Shown: positions 1 through 8,497 of the stretch, piece after piece
Numbering within the stretch: position 1 is the stretch's first letter
Layout of the letters: each line of letters begins with the position of its first letter
Source: CAVVZJ01 sp963752755
GTDB lineage: Bacteria > Planctomycetota > Planctomycetia > Isosphaerales > Isosphaeraceae
Assembly: GCA_963752755.1 (NCBI GenBank)
Contig: CAVVZJ010000005.1
Location: 62,001-126,000 of the forward strand
Reading direction: 5' to 3'
Length of the DNA: 64,000 nt
The notes under the pieces: generated by a model
What the model was told of the DNA's origin: nothing
Databases searched by the model: none
The model's input: the letters and a program-made list of their open reading frames with translations, nothing else
Translations under genes and position numbers: made by a program

Positions 1-560
1 ATGCGATAAGGTCTTGATGCGGCACCGGCTTGCGGCCACCCTCTCTGTTGCCACACAGGGACCGGGAGCCGCTCGCCCCGACGGAGTCGGACATGCCGCA
101 CCGAGACCACCCCCGTGCTACCGCACCGGCCGCCCACCATCAAGACCTCCGGGTCGTCCTCGACTGGTTCACCGCCGAGGCCGACTTCGCCGCCGTCCGG
201 TTCCGCGGCCCCTGCACCTGGTGCCCGCGCGGCCTGGCCTGCACGGCGCTGCTCTGGGCCTGGTCCGACGAGGCCACGCTCCTCGGGCGCTTCGCCGCCG
301 CCCGCCAGATCGCCCTCGTATCGCTGGGCCTCGACGCGCTGACGGCGGCGTCCTACCAGGCGTTCACCAAGCTGCTGCGGGCCTGGACCACGGCGCTGGT
401 CGCGGCCCTGGTCGTCGCCCTGCGCCGCCGGATGCGGGTGGACCTCGCCGAGCGGTTCGAGGTGGCCGGCTTCGCGGCCTTCGGCGTCGACGGCAGCCGG
501 CTGCAACTGCCACGGACGGCCTCCAACGAGGGCCGGTTCTCGGCCTCGCTGGAGCGGCAG

Positions 561-584
561 TCGAAGTCGAAGTCGAAGTCGAAG
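561..584 (+). repeat. Four tandem tcgaag hexamers in the transposase
   Basis: The unit tcgaag occurs four times in frame and encodes Ser-Lys four times. The length is a multiple of three, so slippage in whole units would not break the frame. Confidence 0.9.
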
Positions 585-866
585 GATCATGTGGCCGAGG
601 CCGCCCGCCGCAAGAAGGCCGAGTGCCCGCAGCTGTGGCTGACGACGACGTTCCACCTCGGCACCGGGCTGCCCTGGGACTGGCGGACCGGGCCGACCGA
701 CAGCAGCGAGCGGGACCCCCTCCGGCAGATGCTCGCCGGGCTCCCGGCCGGGGCGCTGGTGGTCGCCGACGCCGGCTTCGTCGGCTACCAGACCTGGGAG
801 GCGATCCGCGGCGGCGGCCGGCACCTGCTGGTGCGCGGCGGCGCCAACGTCCGGCGGCTCAAGGGC

Positions 867-960
867 CTGGGCTACGCCCGCGAGCGCGACGGGCTGGACG
901 CCGACGGCCTGCCCAACTGCACGCCCGACCCTGGGCTACGCCCGCGAGCGCGACGGGCTG
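867..960 (+). repeat. 30-bp direct repeat at 64-bp offset that breaks the transposase frame
   Basis: Bases 867-896 are repeated exactly at 931-960. The 34 bases between the copies are not part of the expected transposase sequence. Because 64 is not a multiple of three, the insertion causes the frameshift. It could be a templated replication slip or an assembly artefact. Confidence 0.9.
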
Positions 961-1541
961 GTCTACCTCTGGCCCGACGAGCCGGCGGCCCGAAGCCGGC
1001 CGCCGCTGGTCCTCCGGCTGGTGGTGGCGCAGGGCCCCCGGCACCCGGTGTCCCGGCTCACCTCGGTGCTCGACGAGGCGACGCTGCCGGGCCGGGGGGT
1101 CGTTGAGCTGTATCGGCTCCGCTGGGGTGTGGAGCTGTTCTACCGCCACTTCCAGCAGACCTTCGGCCGGCGCAAGCTGCGGAGCCACCGGGGGGACCAC
1201 GCCGAGTTGGAGGCGACCTGGTCGCTGGTGGGCCTGGGGTCGCTGGGGCTGCACGGCCAGGGGGAGCTGGCGTACGACGCGGTGCCGGCGTCGGCGGTCA
1301 GCGTGGCGGGGCTGCTGCGGGCCTACCGCCAGGCGATGCGGGAGTATCGCGAGGCCCCCGGCCCGGGCGTGTCGCTGTGGGAGCGGCTCGGCTCGGCGGT
1401 GGTCGACGGATCCAGTCGGTCGAGCAAGGCGAGCCGGGAGTACCCACGGAAGAAGCGGGAGCAGGCCATCGGCGCCCCCGAAATCCGGGCCGCGACGGCC
1501 CTTGAGATCGAGCGTGCCGAGCAGATCAAGCATGCTCATGG

Positions 1542-3209
1542 AAAAAGGTTAAGGGCGTAGAATGGCACGCCTCCCGCAAGATGGTCGAGAAGTACAACCA
1601 GCTTCGGGCGCTGAACAAGATCAGCCCCGACGAGGCCACCTGCCTCCAGGACGAGAAGAACGCGGCCCTCAACGTCCAGTCGCGGCTTCGGGACAGGCTG
1701 CAAGAGGCGCTGGAGCGGGGCACGGGGCTGTTCCAGGGCAAGGCGTGGGACGGCTCGGCCCTGGGCAAGAGCCTGGGGGAGGCGCTCAAGGCCCTCTGCG
1801 GCAGGGCCGTGCCGGTCCTCTACCCGAAGCTGGAGATGGGCAGCCGACCGCTCAAGGGGGACGAGGCCGAACTGGTCCTCAAGACGGTGGACCTGAAGGC
1901 GTTGCCGCAGGTCTTCTACGCGGGCGAGGGCGGGCTCGGCCTGGTCGTCAAGGAGGGACCGAAGCTGGTGCCCAACCCGGCTGCCGACGTGGCCCGCAAG
2001 GTGCTCGACTACCTGGCCAGCGAGAGCGACTACGGCAACAACGAGACCCGCATGGGCAAAACGCTGGAGCGGCGGTTCGGCGGCAGCCCGTACGGCTGGG
2101 AGCCGGACATGCTCCGGCTGATCCTGGCGCTGCTGTTCCGGGCCGGTCAGGTGGAGGTGACCTACCAGGGCAACCGGTTCCACAGCTACCAGGACCCGCA
2201 GGCCCGGGTGCCGTTCACCAAGGTCCCGGCCTTCCGCTCGTCGTTGTTCTCGCCCCGGCAGACCGTGGGCCTGAAGACGCTGACGCGGGCCGTGGAGCAG
2301 CTTGAGGACCTGACCGGCGAGGAGGTCGATGTCGAGGAGGGGGCGATCACCGGCGCCTTCAAGAAGGTGGCGTCCGAGGAACTGGAGCGGCTCCACCCGC
2401 TGAAGGCCGTGGCCGAGGCCCATGCGTTGCCGATCCGGGACCTCCTGACCGACTTCCAGCAGACCCTCCAGGGAATCCAATCGTCGGCCTCGGACGACTG
2501 CGTGCGCATCCTGACCGAGACCGGGCCGATCTTCCAGGAGATCCGCAAGCGGGTGCGGCACCTGCGGGAGGCCCTCGACGACGCCGCGCTGGAGCGGCTG
2601 AAGCAGGCCCGGGCGGCGGTGTCCCAGGTCTGGCCGAGGCTGGCCCACCACGTCGCGGACGCCGGTCTTGAGGAGTCCGTCGGGGAGTTGAAGGCGATCC
2701 TCGCCTCCGAGGAGGTCATCGACCGGCTGGGAGACGCGGCCCGGCACACGAAGGCCATCGCGGACGCCTACTGCTTGGCGTACCTGGACCTGTTCGACCG
2801 GCGGGCCGAGGCGTATCGCCGGGCGATCGAGGACATCAAGAACCGCCCGGAGTGGGCGAAGCTCCCGGAGGACGCCGCCGCCGAGGCGATCCTCGCCCCC
2901 TTGACCGCCCGACTCGGCTCGGTCGAGGACCGGAATGCGGTCTCCGGCGGCGAGGCGCTGGGCCGGTCCACGCTCTCGGAGATGGAGTCCGACCTGGCGG
3001 CGGTCGAGGGCCTGAAGTCGGCGGCGGTGAAGCTCGTCCAGGACCGGTCGCACCAGGAGACCACCGAGAGGCCGATCCGTCGCGGCCGGGTCTCCGGCCT
3101 GTACGACCGGCCCATCGAGTCGCAGGACGACCTGGAAGAAGTGTCGCAGAAACTCCATGACTCGCTGCAAAAGCTGATCGACGAGGGTGCAGCGATCATC
3201 CTGGAATAG
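1542..3209 (+). pseudogene. brxC: BrxC-like BREX P-loop protein, C-terminal part only
   Basis: An open frame enters from the transposase side (KKVKGVEWHASRKM before the first ATG at 1581) and runs about 555 residues to a TAG at 3207-3209. It resembles the C-terminal portion of BREX BrxC proteins, which are about 1,200 residues long: a stretch around GTGLFQG, a helical middle, and an ending like GLYDRPIES followed by a short coiled segment and a terminal AIILE. The N-terminal ATPase portion (Walker A) is missing; the transposase sits where it should be or to the left of the window. It lies on the opposite strand from the type 2 BREX operon at 11-31 kb and belongs to a different BREX type. Assignment is from memory of family resemblance and not from a search. 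Confidence 0.6.
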
Positions 3210-3242
3210 TCCTTGGTCCTTGGTCCCTTCCTTGGATTGATC

Positions 3243-3299
3243 ATGGCGCCGAGGCCGTTTGAACAGTTGGAGGTCTATCAGCTTGCCGAGAGGCTCTCA
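3243..3299 (+). pseudogene. N-terminus of a four-helix-bundle (S23-type) protein cut by IS5
   Basis: Thirty-three bases after the brxC-like stop an ATG opens a frame reading FEQLEVYQLAERLSE, the usual start of four-helix-bundle S23-like proteins. The frame runs into the left terminal repeat of the IS5-type element at 3300 and no continuation is seen on the other side. Confidence 0.5.
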
Positions 3300-4237
3300 G
3301 AGGCTATCCGGTAATTGATTTCCGTTTTTCCCTGGGATACTTGAAGGGAACCGGCTTCTTCGTTTGATCAGGTTTCAAAATTCTAAGCATTCGATGAATC
3401 GAACTGACCTGGATCATTGCCGCGCTCGATTCGGGCGACCTTTCGTAGTCCCGGCTGTGTCGGCGATACCGCCCCAGCCAGGCGAAGCTCCGCTCCACCA
3501 CCCAGCGACGGTGCAACAGCACGAACCCCTGCGCACCGACAGGTCGCTCCACCACCTCAATCACGTAGCCGGCTCCCGTCTTCTTCAACCAGGACTCCAG
3601 CGCATGATTGTGGTACTTCTGGTCGGCCCACAACTTCGCCAACCGAGTGCGGTGCTCGGTGGTCAGTCGGCCCAAGACCTCCGGGGCCGCCGTGCCGTCG
3701 TCGGCCGAGGCCGCCGTGACCATCACGACCAGCAGCAAACCCAACGTGTCCACGATGATGTGACGCTTCGTCCCCCGGATCTTCTGGCCGCCGTCGTACC
3801 CCCGCACGCCCCCGATCTCCGTCCCCTTGACGGTCTGGCTGTCGATGCTCCCGGCACTGGGGTTCGGATCACGCCCGGCGGCCTGACGCACCTCTTGTCG
3901 CAGGGCATCGTTGATCCGCTGCCAGGTGCCGTCGGCCCGCCACTGCTGGAAGTAGTCGTGGACGGTGCTCCGGGCCGGCAGGTCATGGGGCAGCATGTCC
4001 CACTGGCAGCCGCTGCGGTTGAGGTAGAAGATGGCGTTGAGCACCTCCCGGATCTCGACCTCCCGGGGTCGTCCCACGCGGCTGACGGGGATCAGCGGCT
4101 CGATGATCTGCCACTGCTCGTCGGTGAGGTCGGAGGGATAGGGCTTTCGCATCGGGGTGTGCTCCATCGTTGGTGTAACTCGCGGACCTCCTGACTTGGT
4201 AAGAGTTTACAAACTCTGAGGATTACCGGATAGCCTC
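3300..4237. mobile_element. IS5-family insertion sequence, complete
   Basis: The element is 938 bp and bounded by a perfect 16-bp inverted repeat, gaggctatccggtaat at 3300-3315 and its complement at 4222-4237. It contains one intact transposase gene. The flanking trinucleotides (tca and taa) do not match, so I see no clean target duplication. A perfect palindrome (agagtttacaaactct, 4202-4217) lies between the right repeat and the transposase start and may take part in its expression. Confidence 0.9.
3304..4167 (-). CDS. IS5-family transposase
   Basis: The protein has 287 residues from the ATG at 4167, or 282 from the internal ATG at 4152 (MRKPYPSDL), where the conserved N-terminal domain begins. 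The N-terminal helix-turn-helix-like region (LTDEQWQIIEPLIP) is followed by a DDE domain with Asp in SIDSQTVKG, Asp in SADDGTAAPEV and Glu in RWVVERSFAWLGRYRR. Length is normal for the family and no frame break is visible, so the element could be active. The TAG stop lies inside the left terminal inverted repeat, which is an economical arrangement seen in compact insertion sequences. Confidence 0.93.
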   Translation of the reverse strand: MEHTPMRKPYPSDLTDEQWQIIEPLIPVSRVGRPREVEIREVLNAIFYLNRSGCQWDMLPHDLPARSTVHDYFQQWRADGTWQRINDALRQEVRQAAGRDPNPSAGSIDSQTVKGTEIGGVRGYDGGQKIRGTKRHIIVDTLGLLLVVMVTAASADDGTAAPEVLGRLTTEHRTRLAKLWADQKYHNHALESWLKKTGAGYVIEVVERPVGAQGFVLLHRRWVVERSFAWLGRYRRHSRDYERSPESSAAMIQVSSIHRMLRILKPDQTKKPVPFKYPREKRKSITG

Positions 4238-4240
4238 TAA

Positions 4241-4419
4241 TACTACTCCGTTACGTCGTACAACTTATTGCAAGACAATGGTTTACGGCATCGCTCGAAT
4301 GATCGATTCTTGGCAATTGCGTCCATGTAACCCGACGCAAATCAAGAGAGGTCAGAGAGTTGCGGAATCCGATGTCACGCATCAATGCAAATCCGGCAGG
4401 AGATCGTAACGGAGTAGTA
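4241..4419. mobile_element. MITE-like element with 15-bp inverted repeats and CTAA flanks
   Basis: A 179-bp segment is bounded by tactactccgttacg at 4241-4255 and its exact complement at 4405-4419. The tetranucleotide ctaa directly precedes and directly follows it, as expected for a 4-bp target duplication. The inside is less GC-rich than its surroundings and shows no coding frame. The flank fits YTAR, the target recorded for IS701-type elements of the IS4 group, so it may be moved in trans by such a transposase. It sits immediately next to the IS5 right end. Confidence 0.65.
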
Positions 4420-4472
4420 CTAAGATCGGCCCGTCATCAAGCCCGTGCAACGGCGAGCGAAGGAGGATCGGC

Positions 4473-4934
4473 GTGAGGCTGGTCCCGAGTCGAAGGACGA
4501 TGGTCGCCCTGTCCCTGCTCCTCGCCGGCTCGGTCGCCACGTACAACCTGTGGCTCCCGAGGGACCAGCGGGTCGGGCCGTATTGGCTTCGTGGGTCGAT
4601 CGTGCTGCTCGGGCCGGTCCTGCTCGCCTCGGGGGCGGTCCTGTCGGTGCTCGAACTGGCGGCTCGGCGGAGGACGGGGCCTGCGAAGGCCGAAATCTCT
4701 GGCTCTTCGGCCCACTGGCCGTTGTGGTTGGGGCTGATCATGCTCCTGATCGGTGGCTTCCCCTGGGCGTACATGCCGTTCTTCTTCGGCCCGGACGCCG
4801 AGGAGGCGTGGGGCATGCTGGGGACCATCATCTTCCTCCTCGTCGGGCTGCCGGGGTTGGCGGTCACGGGGATCGGCGTCTCCCGCATGAGGGCTCACCG
4901 CCTCCCGGACTCGCCGCCCGCCGATCGCCGATGA
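4473..4934 (+). CDS. Small four-helix membrane protein of unknown function
   Basis: The frame starts at a GTG at 4473, chosen because aggagg lies at 4461-4466, and encodes 153 residues. Four hydrophobic segments are visible at about residues 9-26, 40-60, 84-105 and 115-135, separated by short charged loops, with an Arg-rich C-terminus expected to be cytoplasmic. I do not recognise a family. It stands alone between mobile elements on the left and a convergent gene on the right. Codon use is typical of the host, so it is likely a real gene. Confidence 0.7.
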   Translation: MRLVPSRRTMVALSLLLAGSVATYNLWLPRDQRVGPYWLRGSIVLLGPVLLASGAVLSVLELAARRRTGPAKAEISGSSAHWPLWLGLIMLLIGGFPWAYMPFFFGPDAEEAWGMLGTIIFLLVGLPGLAVTGIGVSRMRAHRLPDSPPADRR

Positions 4935-5020
4935 CCCGGAAGCCCGCCAGGACGCATCCCGTCGCTCGGGGCCGAGGGGTGGCTCCCCTGGTGTGATGAC
5001 GGGTGGCGGCACCCGTCCGG

Positions 5021-6007
5021 CTACCGCAGCCGCTTGAGTCGCTTGTTCACCTCGTCGAGGTCGAACGCCTCGGGATTGAACTCGCCCCGCCACTCCCGGA
5101 ACTCCTCGTGCTGCTCGTGCTCGGGGTCTCGGATCGCCTCGGCGAACTCCATGTAGCCCCACGGCCCGCCCACGTCCTCCGGCGGGCAGGCCCGCTTGCC
5201 GTCGATGCACACCGGGTACGTCGTTCCCTCCTCCGGCGACAACACCTTCTCGACGAGCACCTCGTGCTGCCAGTTGTCGCCGAAGTCGTAGGTGTAGCGG
5301 AGCTTCGCCTTCGCCTCCGGGGCGATCTGGCCGAGCTTCGCCCTGCTGGCGTCCTCCATGTCGAGATCGGCCATGCCCCTGGGGTCGGTGTAACGTTCGC
5401 CGCCGGCCTCGAAGTCGTAGAGGTGGTAGTTCTCCCAGCCCATCGCCACCTGGATGACCTCGTGCAACTTCGCCAGCGAGCAGTCGGGGACCAGCAGCCG
5501 CCGCCAGACCGGCGGCTTGATGTCCTTGAGGGTGACCTTCAGCTGGTAGATCGTCCCCGTGGCCCCCTTCGCCTTCTTCGCCGTTGGCTTCCCGGCCTTC
5601 GGGGCGGCCCGCCGGGGCTTCCCGGCCCGCTCCACCTCGGCGATCGCCTGGTTCAGCAGGTCGGTGACCTTGCCGGTCACCTTCAGCAGTTTCACGGCGT
5701 CCCGGCCCTCGGCGTCGAGCAGGGCCTCGGACAGGGCCAGGCAGATGCGGGCCAGCTCGTCCATTGTGAACGGGAACGACTTGACGCCGGTCGTGGGGAT
5801 GTCCAGCCGCTTCTTCAAGCCCACGTCCAGGCCGGGAACCCCGGCGATGACAGCCCGCTCGGAGTGGCCGAGCTTGAGGGTGACCTCATGGGCTCGGCTC
5901 GCCGGCTGCCCGAGGACGCCCGCTGCGAAGGTCGCCAGCATGCCGGCGGCGTCGGTCGTGCCCGGCGGGTTTACGTCGTCGGGCGTGCGGGATTTCTTCC
6001 GGGCCAT
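5021..6007 (-). CDS. Plasmid pRiA4b ORF-3 family protein
   Basis: The gene encodes 328 residues from the ATG at 6007, which has a ggagag site just upstream; longer upstream starts lack the conserved N-terminus. The C-terminal 170 residues match the pRiA4b ORF-3 fold: YQLKVTLKDIKPPVWRR, HEVIQVAMGWENYHLYDF, the acidic YTYDFGDNWQHEV motif and PPEDVGGPWGY. The N-terminal half is a separate helical domain joined by an Ala/Lys/Pro-rich linker near residues 150-170. The family is found in many plasmids and IS1096-type elements as a passenger; its biochemical role is not established. Confidence 0.85.
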   Translation of the reverse strand: MARKKSRTPDDVNPPGTTDAAGMLATFAAGVLGQPASRAHEVTLKLGHSERAVIAGVPGLDVGLKKRLDIPTTGVKSFPFTMDELARICLALSEALLDAEGRDAVKLLKVTGKVTDLLNQAIAEVERAGKPRRAAPKAGKPTAKKAKGATGTIYQLKVTLKDIKPPVWRRLLVPDCSLAKLHEVIQVAMGWENYHLYDFEAGGERYTDPRGMADLDMEDASRAKLGQIAPEAKAKLRYTYDFGDNWQHEVLVEKVLSPEEGTTYPVCIDGKRACPPEDVGGPWGYMEFAEAIRDPEHEQHEEFREWRGEFNPEAFDLDEVNKRLKRLR

Positions 6008-6090
6008 GGGGGCTCTCCAGGATAGGTTTCGGGATCGTCGAGGCCCAGCATGGATCGCAGGGGACGAGCAAGTCGAGGGCGGAACTACCC

Positions 6091-6165
6091 TCAGCCCTGG
6101 GAAGCCTGGCCCGCCCAGATCGCCTCCCTGGCCCAGGATAGCAGGGCCTCGGACCCCGGATTGGC
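6091..6165 (-). pseudogene. C-terminal remnant of a TfoX-type protein
   Basis: On the minus strand the words SEALLSWAREAIWAG followed by a stop at 6091-6093 match the end of TfoX C-terminal-type proteins. A 29-bp stretch (6124-6152) recurs exactly at 7196-7224, inside the second TfoX-like remnant. The hydratase gene lies between the two copies. Confidence 0.6.
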
Positions 6166-6291
6166 CCCATCGGCTTGCTCGACCGCCTCTTTCTCCGATA
6201 ATAGCGTACCGCCAGAAGCCCGTCGCCATGCGGGGTTCCGAGGGGCCGGGACGACGGCGAGACCTGGATCACGTTGGACGCCACCACGGGC

Positions 6292-7104
6292 ATGGACCAT
6301 CTCCAACAACTCGCCGACATCTTCCTGGGCATCTTCGAGGGAGACGGGTACGACGGGCGATGCGATGTCCCCGTCGGCTCGCTGTCGCTTGACGACGCCT
6401 ACGAGGTCCAGCGGCGGGTTATCGCCGCACGAGTCGCCGAGGGCGAGCGGCCCGTCGGCTACAAGGTCGGCTGCACCAGCCGGACCATCCGACGGCAGTT
6501 CGGCCTCGCCGAGCCGATCTGCGGCCGGCTGATGGCCCCGCACGTCCACCACGGCGACACGGCCCTCGACTGGCACGCCTACCACCGGCCCGCCGTCGAG
6601 CCGGAGTTCGTGCTGACCATCGGCCGAGACCTGACCGAGGAGGTGGGCGACGAGGAGCCGCTCGTCGAGGCCATCGACTGCGTGTCGCCGGGCATCGAGG
6701 TCCACAACTACCACTTCTGGATGGGCGAGCCGACTTCGCAGGAACTCATCGCCTCCAACGGCATCCACGCCGCCCTGGTCGTCGGCGACCAGAAGATCAG
6801 GCCCCAGGGCCTCGACTGGGAGATGGAAGGGGTGGGCTTCTGGGTGAATGGCGAGCTGGTGGCCTCGGGCATCGGTGCCGAGATCATGGGCGGGCCGCTG
6901 CGGTCGCTTCGGTGGCTGGTCAACCACCTCGTCCGCCGGGGCGAGGCGTTGCGGGCCGGACAACTGGTCATCCCCGGCTCGCCTGTTGGGCTGGTGTCCG
7001 TCGGGCCGGGCGACCGGGTGACGGCCGCCTTCACCCACGTCGGTCGGGTCGAGGCCGAGTTCCGCAGTGACGATGCCGGAGGGCCTGCGGATCATCAAGT
7101 TTGA
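6292..7104 (+). CDS. 2-keto-4-pentenoate hydratase / fumarylacetoacetate hydrolase-fold protein
   Basis: The gene encodes about 270 residues from the ATG at 6292; a TTG at 6274 is an alternative. It reads as a MhpD-type hydratase: EGERPVGYKVGCTS, VEPEFVLTIGRDL, AIDCVSPGIEVHNYHFW and a C-terminal GSPVGLVSVGPGDRVTAAF. The acidic residues around VEPEF and GIEV are those expected to hold the divalent metal. Such enzymes hydrate 2-hydroxypenta-dienoates in meta-cleavage pathways of aromatic degradation, but no other gene of that pathway is nearby. It lies between two TfoX-like remnants carrying the same 29-bp sequence. Confidence 0.82.
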   Translation: MDHLQQLADIFLGIFEGDGYDGRCDVPVGSLSLDDAYEVQRRVIAARVAEGERPVGYKVGCTSRTIRRQFGLAEPICGRLMAPHVHHGDTALDWHAYHRPAVEPEFVLTIGRDLTEEVGDEEPLVEAIDCVSPGIEVHNYHFWMGEPTSQELIASNGIHAALVVGDQKIRPQGLDWEMEGVGFWVNGELVASGIGAEIMGGPLRSLRWLVNHLVRRGEALRAGQLVIPGSPVGLVSVGPGDRVTAAFTHVGRVEAEFRSDDAGGPADHQV

Positions 7105-7153
7105 TCTCCGGTGCGACGATCAAGCCTTCGGAAATTGGCAGACCGCTTCACCC

Positions 7154-7475
7154 TCACCGCACCGGGTTCTGCGAGTCCATCCCCGCCCGGATCGACTCCC
7201 TGGCCCAGGATAGCAGGGCCTCGGGGTCGGCGGACACCTCGGACGGCATTTCGTAGTAGGACTTCAGGGTCTGCCGCTCGTTGGGGCGGAAGGGCCATGC
7301 CCTTGGCCAGGTAGCCGCCCTTGGAGCCCTCGCCTACCTTGAGGTAGAGCCGACCCCGGAAGGCGAGGCCGAAGATCGTGTCGCCCCGGTAGACGCCGTG
7401 CTCCCCGAACAGCGCCCTGGCCTCGATGTCGCCGAACCCCCTGAGCCGGTCGATGATGTCGTTGGTCAGTCCCAT
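7154..7475 (-). pseudogene. TfoX N-terminal-domain protein, frameshifted
   Basis: From the ATG at 7475 the frame reads like a TfoX N-terminal domain (DIEARALFGEHGVYRGDTIFG, GRLYLKVGE, GGYLAKGM). After GYLAKGM near 7300 the family sequence continues in another frame (FRPNERQTLKSYYEMP, ADPEALLSWARESI) and ends at 7154-7156. Bases expected between the ATG of KGM and the TTC of FRPN are missing. Repaired, the product would be about 107 residues, normal for the single-domain family. Its start overlaps the stop of the methyltransferase remnant upstream. Confidence 0.75.
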
Positions 7476-7476
7476 C

Positions 7477-7690
7477 TCATGTCCCCGGCTTCGACGCCTT
7501 CGTGGCGATGAACCAGGGGATGTGCTCAGCCAGGACGGTCCCAGGTCTGATGTCCTCTCAAAATCCTGCGAGGGCGTACCCGGCTGCGACCTGGCCCCGG
7601 ATCGGGTCGTCGAGCGTGTGCCAGAACTTCAGCGGCTCGTCCTTCTCGGCCATGAATACACGCACCTGATCGGCCTGGTCGGCGAGGTCG
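7477..7690 (-). pseudogene. C-terminal remnant of a class I SAM methyltransferase
   Basis: Two frames read in turn EPLKFWHTLDDPIRGQ, then AEHIPWFIATKASKPGT and a TGA at 7477-7479. These match the last 60 residues of a common class I SAM-dependent methyltransferase group whose ends read like PLxFGHTLEDQIGGQ and FIATRAxKP. The N-terminal SAM-binding part is absent and a frame change lies near 7560. The tail overlaps the start of the TfoX-type gene. Confidence 0.5.
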
Positions 7691-7708
7691 GCGGATGGGG
7701 CGGGCAAG

Positions 7709-8425
7709 TCAGGGCGTAATCGCCCGATTCAGCTTCGGCATGTCGTGAACCGTCACGATACCGAGCGGCGACTCGGTGGGGCGTCCCGAATTGGTGATCA
7801 GAATCGCTTCCAAACGCTTGCCCCGGCTGAGGAACTCGTCGAAGGCGTCGATCCCGGAGGCGACTGTCGCCTGCCTCGGCAGAAACCGCACGTTGTCCCC
7901 ATCTTCCTGGTGGCGCATGACCTCCTCCACGGCCTGTTCGTCCACTATCCCGGTCCCGTCACCTATGAAGAACTTCGCCAGCCATCGGGCGATGGTTTCC
8001 GCCGTCAGGAGCCCGAAGTAACGGCTTCCGTCGTACACCGGGAGTTGGGAGAACACCCCGGCGTGCATCTTCTTTACGCATCCGCCGAGCGGGTCGGTGG
8101 GCGTGCATCGATCGACCGGCTTGGCGGCGAGCGTCAGGAGGAGCGGCGGCGACTGCAACAGTGTGGCGATGGCCACGGCCCGCTCGATGGAGGTCGGGGT
8201 AGGCACGGCAAGGGGCCTGTCCCGGCTGTGGTTGTGTGCGATCAGGTTCCGAAGCCGAGCCAGTCTCTTCAGTTCGGCGGCATGGCGGCTGACCTGTGGA
8301 TCGGCTCGTTCCAGCCGTCGCAGAAGGGTGGCGAAGCCGTCGTCCTCGTTGACTTCGAGTTTGTGGCGCATCCAATCTTCAATGGAGTTGAATGCGGAGA
8401 GGAACTCCGACGAGAGGTTATCCAT
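7709..8425 (-). CDS. HEPN-like domain fused to a CBS pair
   Basis: The 238-residue protein has two parts. Residues 1-85 are helical and include RNLIAHNH near residue 60, which fits the R-x4-H pattern of HEPN nucleases and their relatives. Residues 110-238 read as two CBS domains (GVFSQLPVYDGSRYFGLLTAETIARW; EAILITNSGRPTESPLGIVTVHDM), which bind adenine nucleotides. A sensor domain coupled to a possible RNase suggests a nucleotide-regulated stress or defence protein. Catalytic activity is inference; some HEPN-like domains are only scaffolds. It is followed on the same strand by unrelated remnants. Confidence 0.7.
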   Translation of the reverse strand: MDNLSSEFLSAFNSIEDWMRHKLEVNEDDGFATLLRRLERADPQVSRHAAELKRLARLRNLIAHNHSRDRPLAVPTPTSIERAVAIATLLQSPPLLLTLAAKPVDRCTPTDPLGGCVKKMHAGVFSQLPVYDGSRYFGLLTAETIARWLAKFFIGDGTGIVDEQAVEEVMRHQEDGDNVRFLPRQATVASGIDAFDEFLSRGKRLEAILITNSGRPTESPLGIVTVHDMPKLNRAITP

Positions 8426-8497
8426 AGCTTCCTCACTCTCCTTCGCTAGTGACCTGCTGCTCGAAGGGATCGCACGCCATCTCCGTCCCCCGCCGCA

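Larger units (their letters stand above)
30..1560 (+). pseudogene. IS4-type DDE transposase, frame broken by a 64-bp duplication
   Basis: Two overlapping reading frames together make one transposase of about 465-490 residues. The frame starting at 30 (or at the ATG at 93) carries the first catalytic Asp in AFGVDGSRL and the second in VVADAGFVGY. The frame that ends at 1560 carries the catalytic Glu in YRLRWGVELFYRHFQ. The break lies at 897-960, where a 30-bp stretch occurs a second time 64 bases on; deleting the 64 bases restores a perfect frame (ARERDGL joined to VYLWPDE). The 3' end abuts a BrxC-like fragment read on the same strand, so the element probably inserted into that gene. I could not find matching terminal repeats; the left end may lie outside the window. 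Confidence 0.8.

Noticed and set aside
3243..4260. IS5 insertion into a whole four-helix-bundle gene
   Set aside because: Only the N-terminal words are present on the left; the right flank carries no continuation and the flanking bases do not match, so a simple insertion is not supported.
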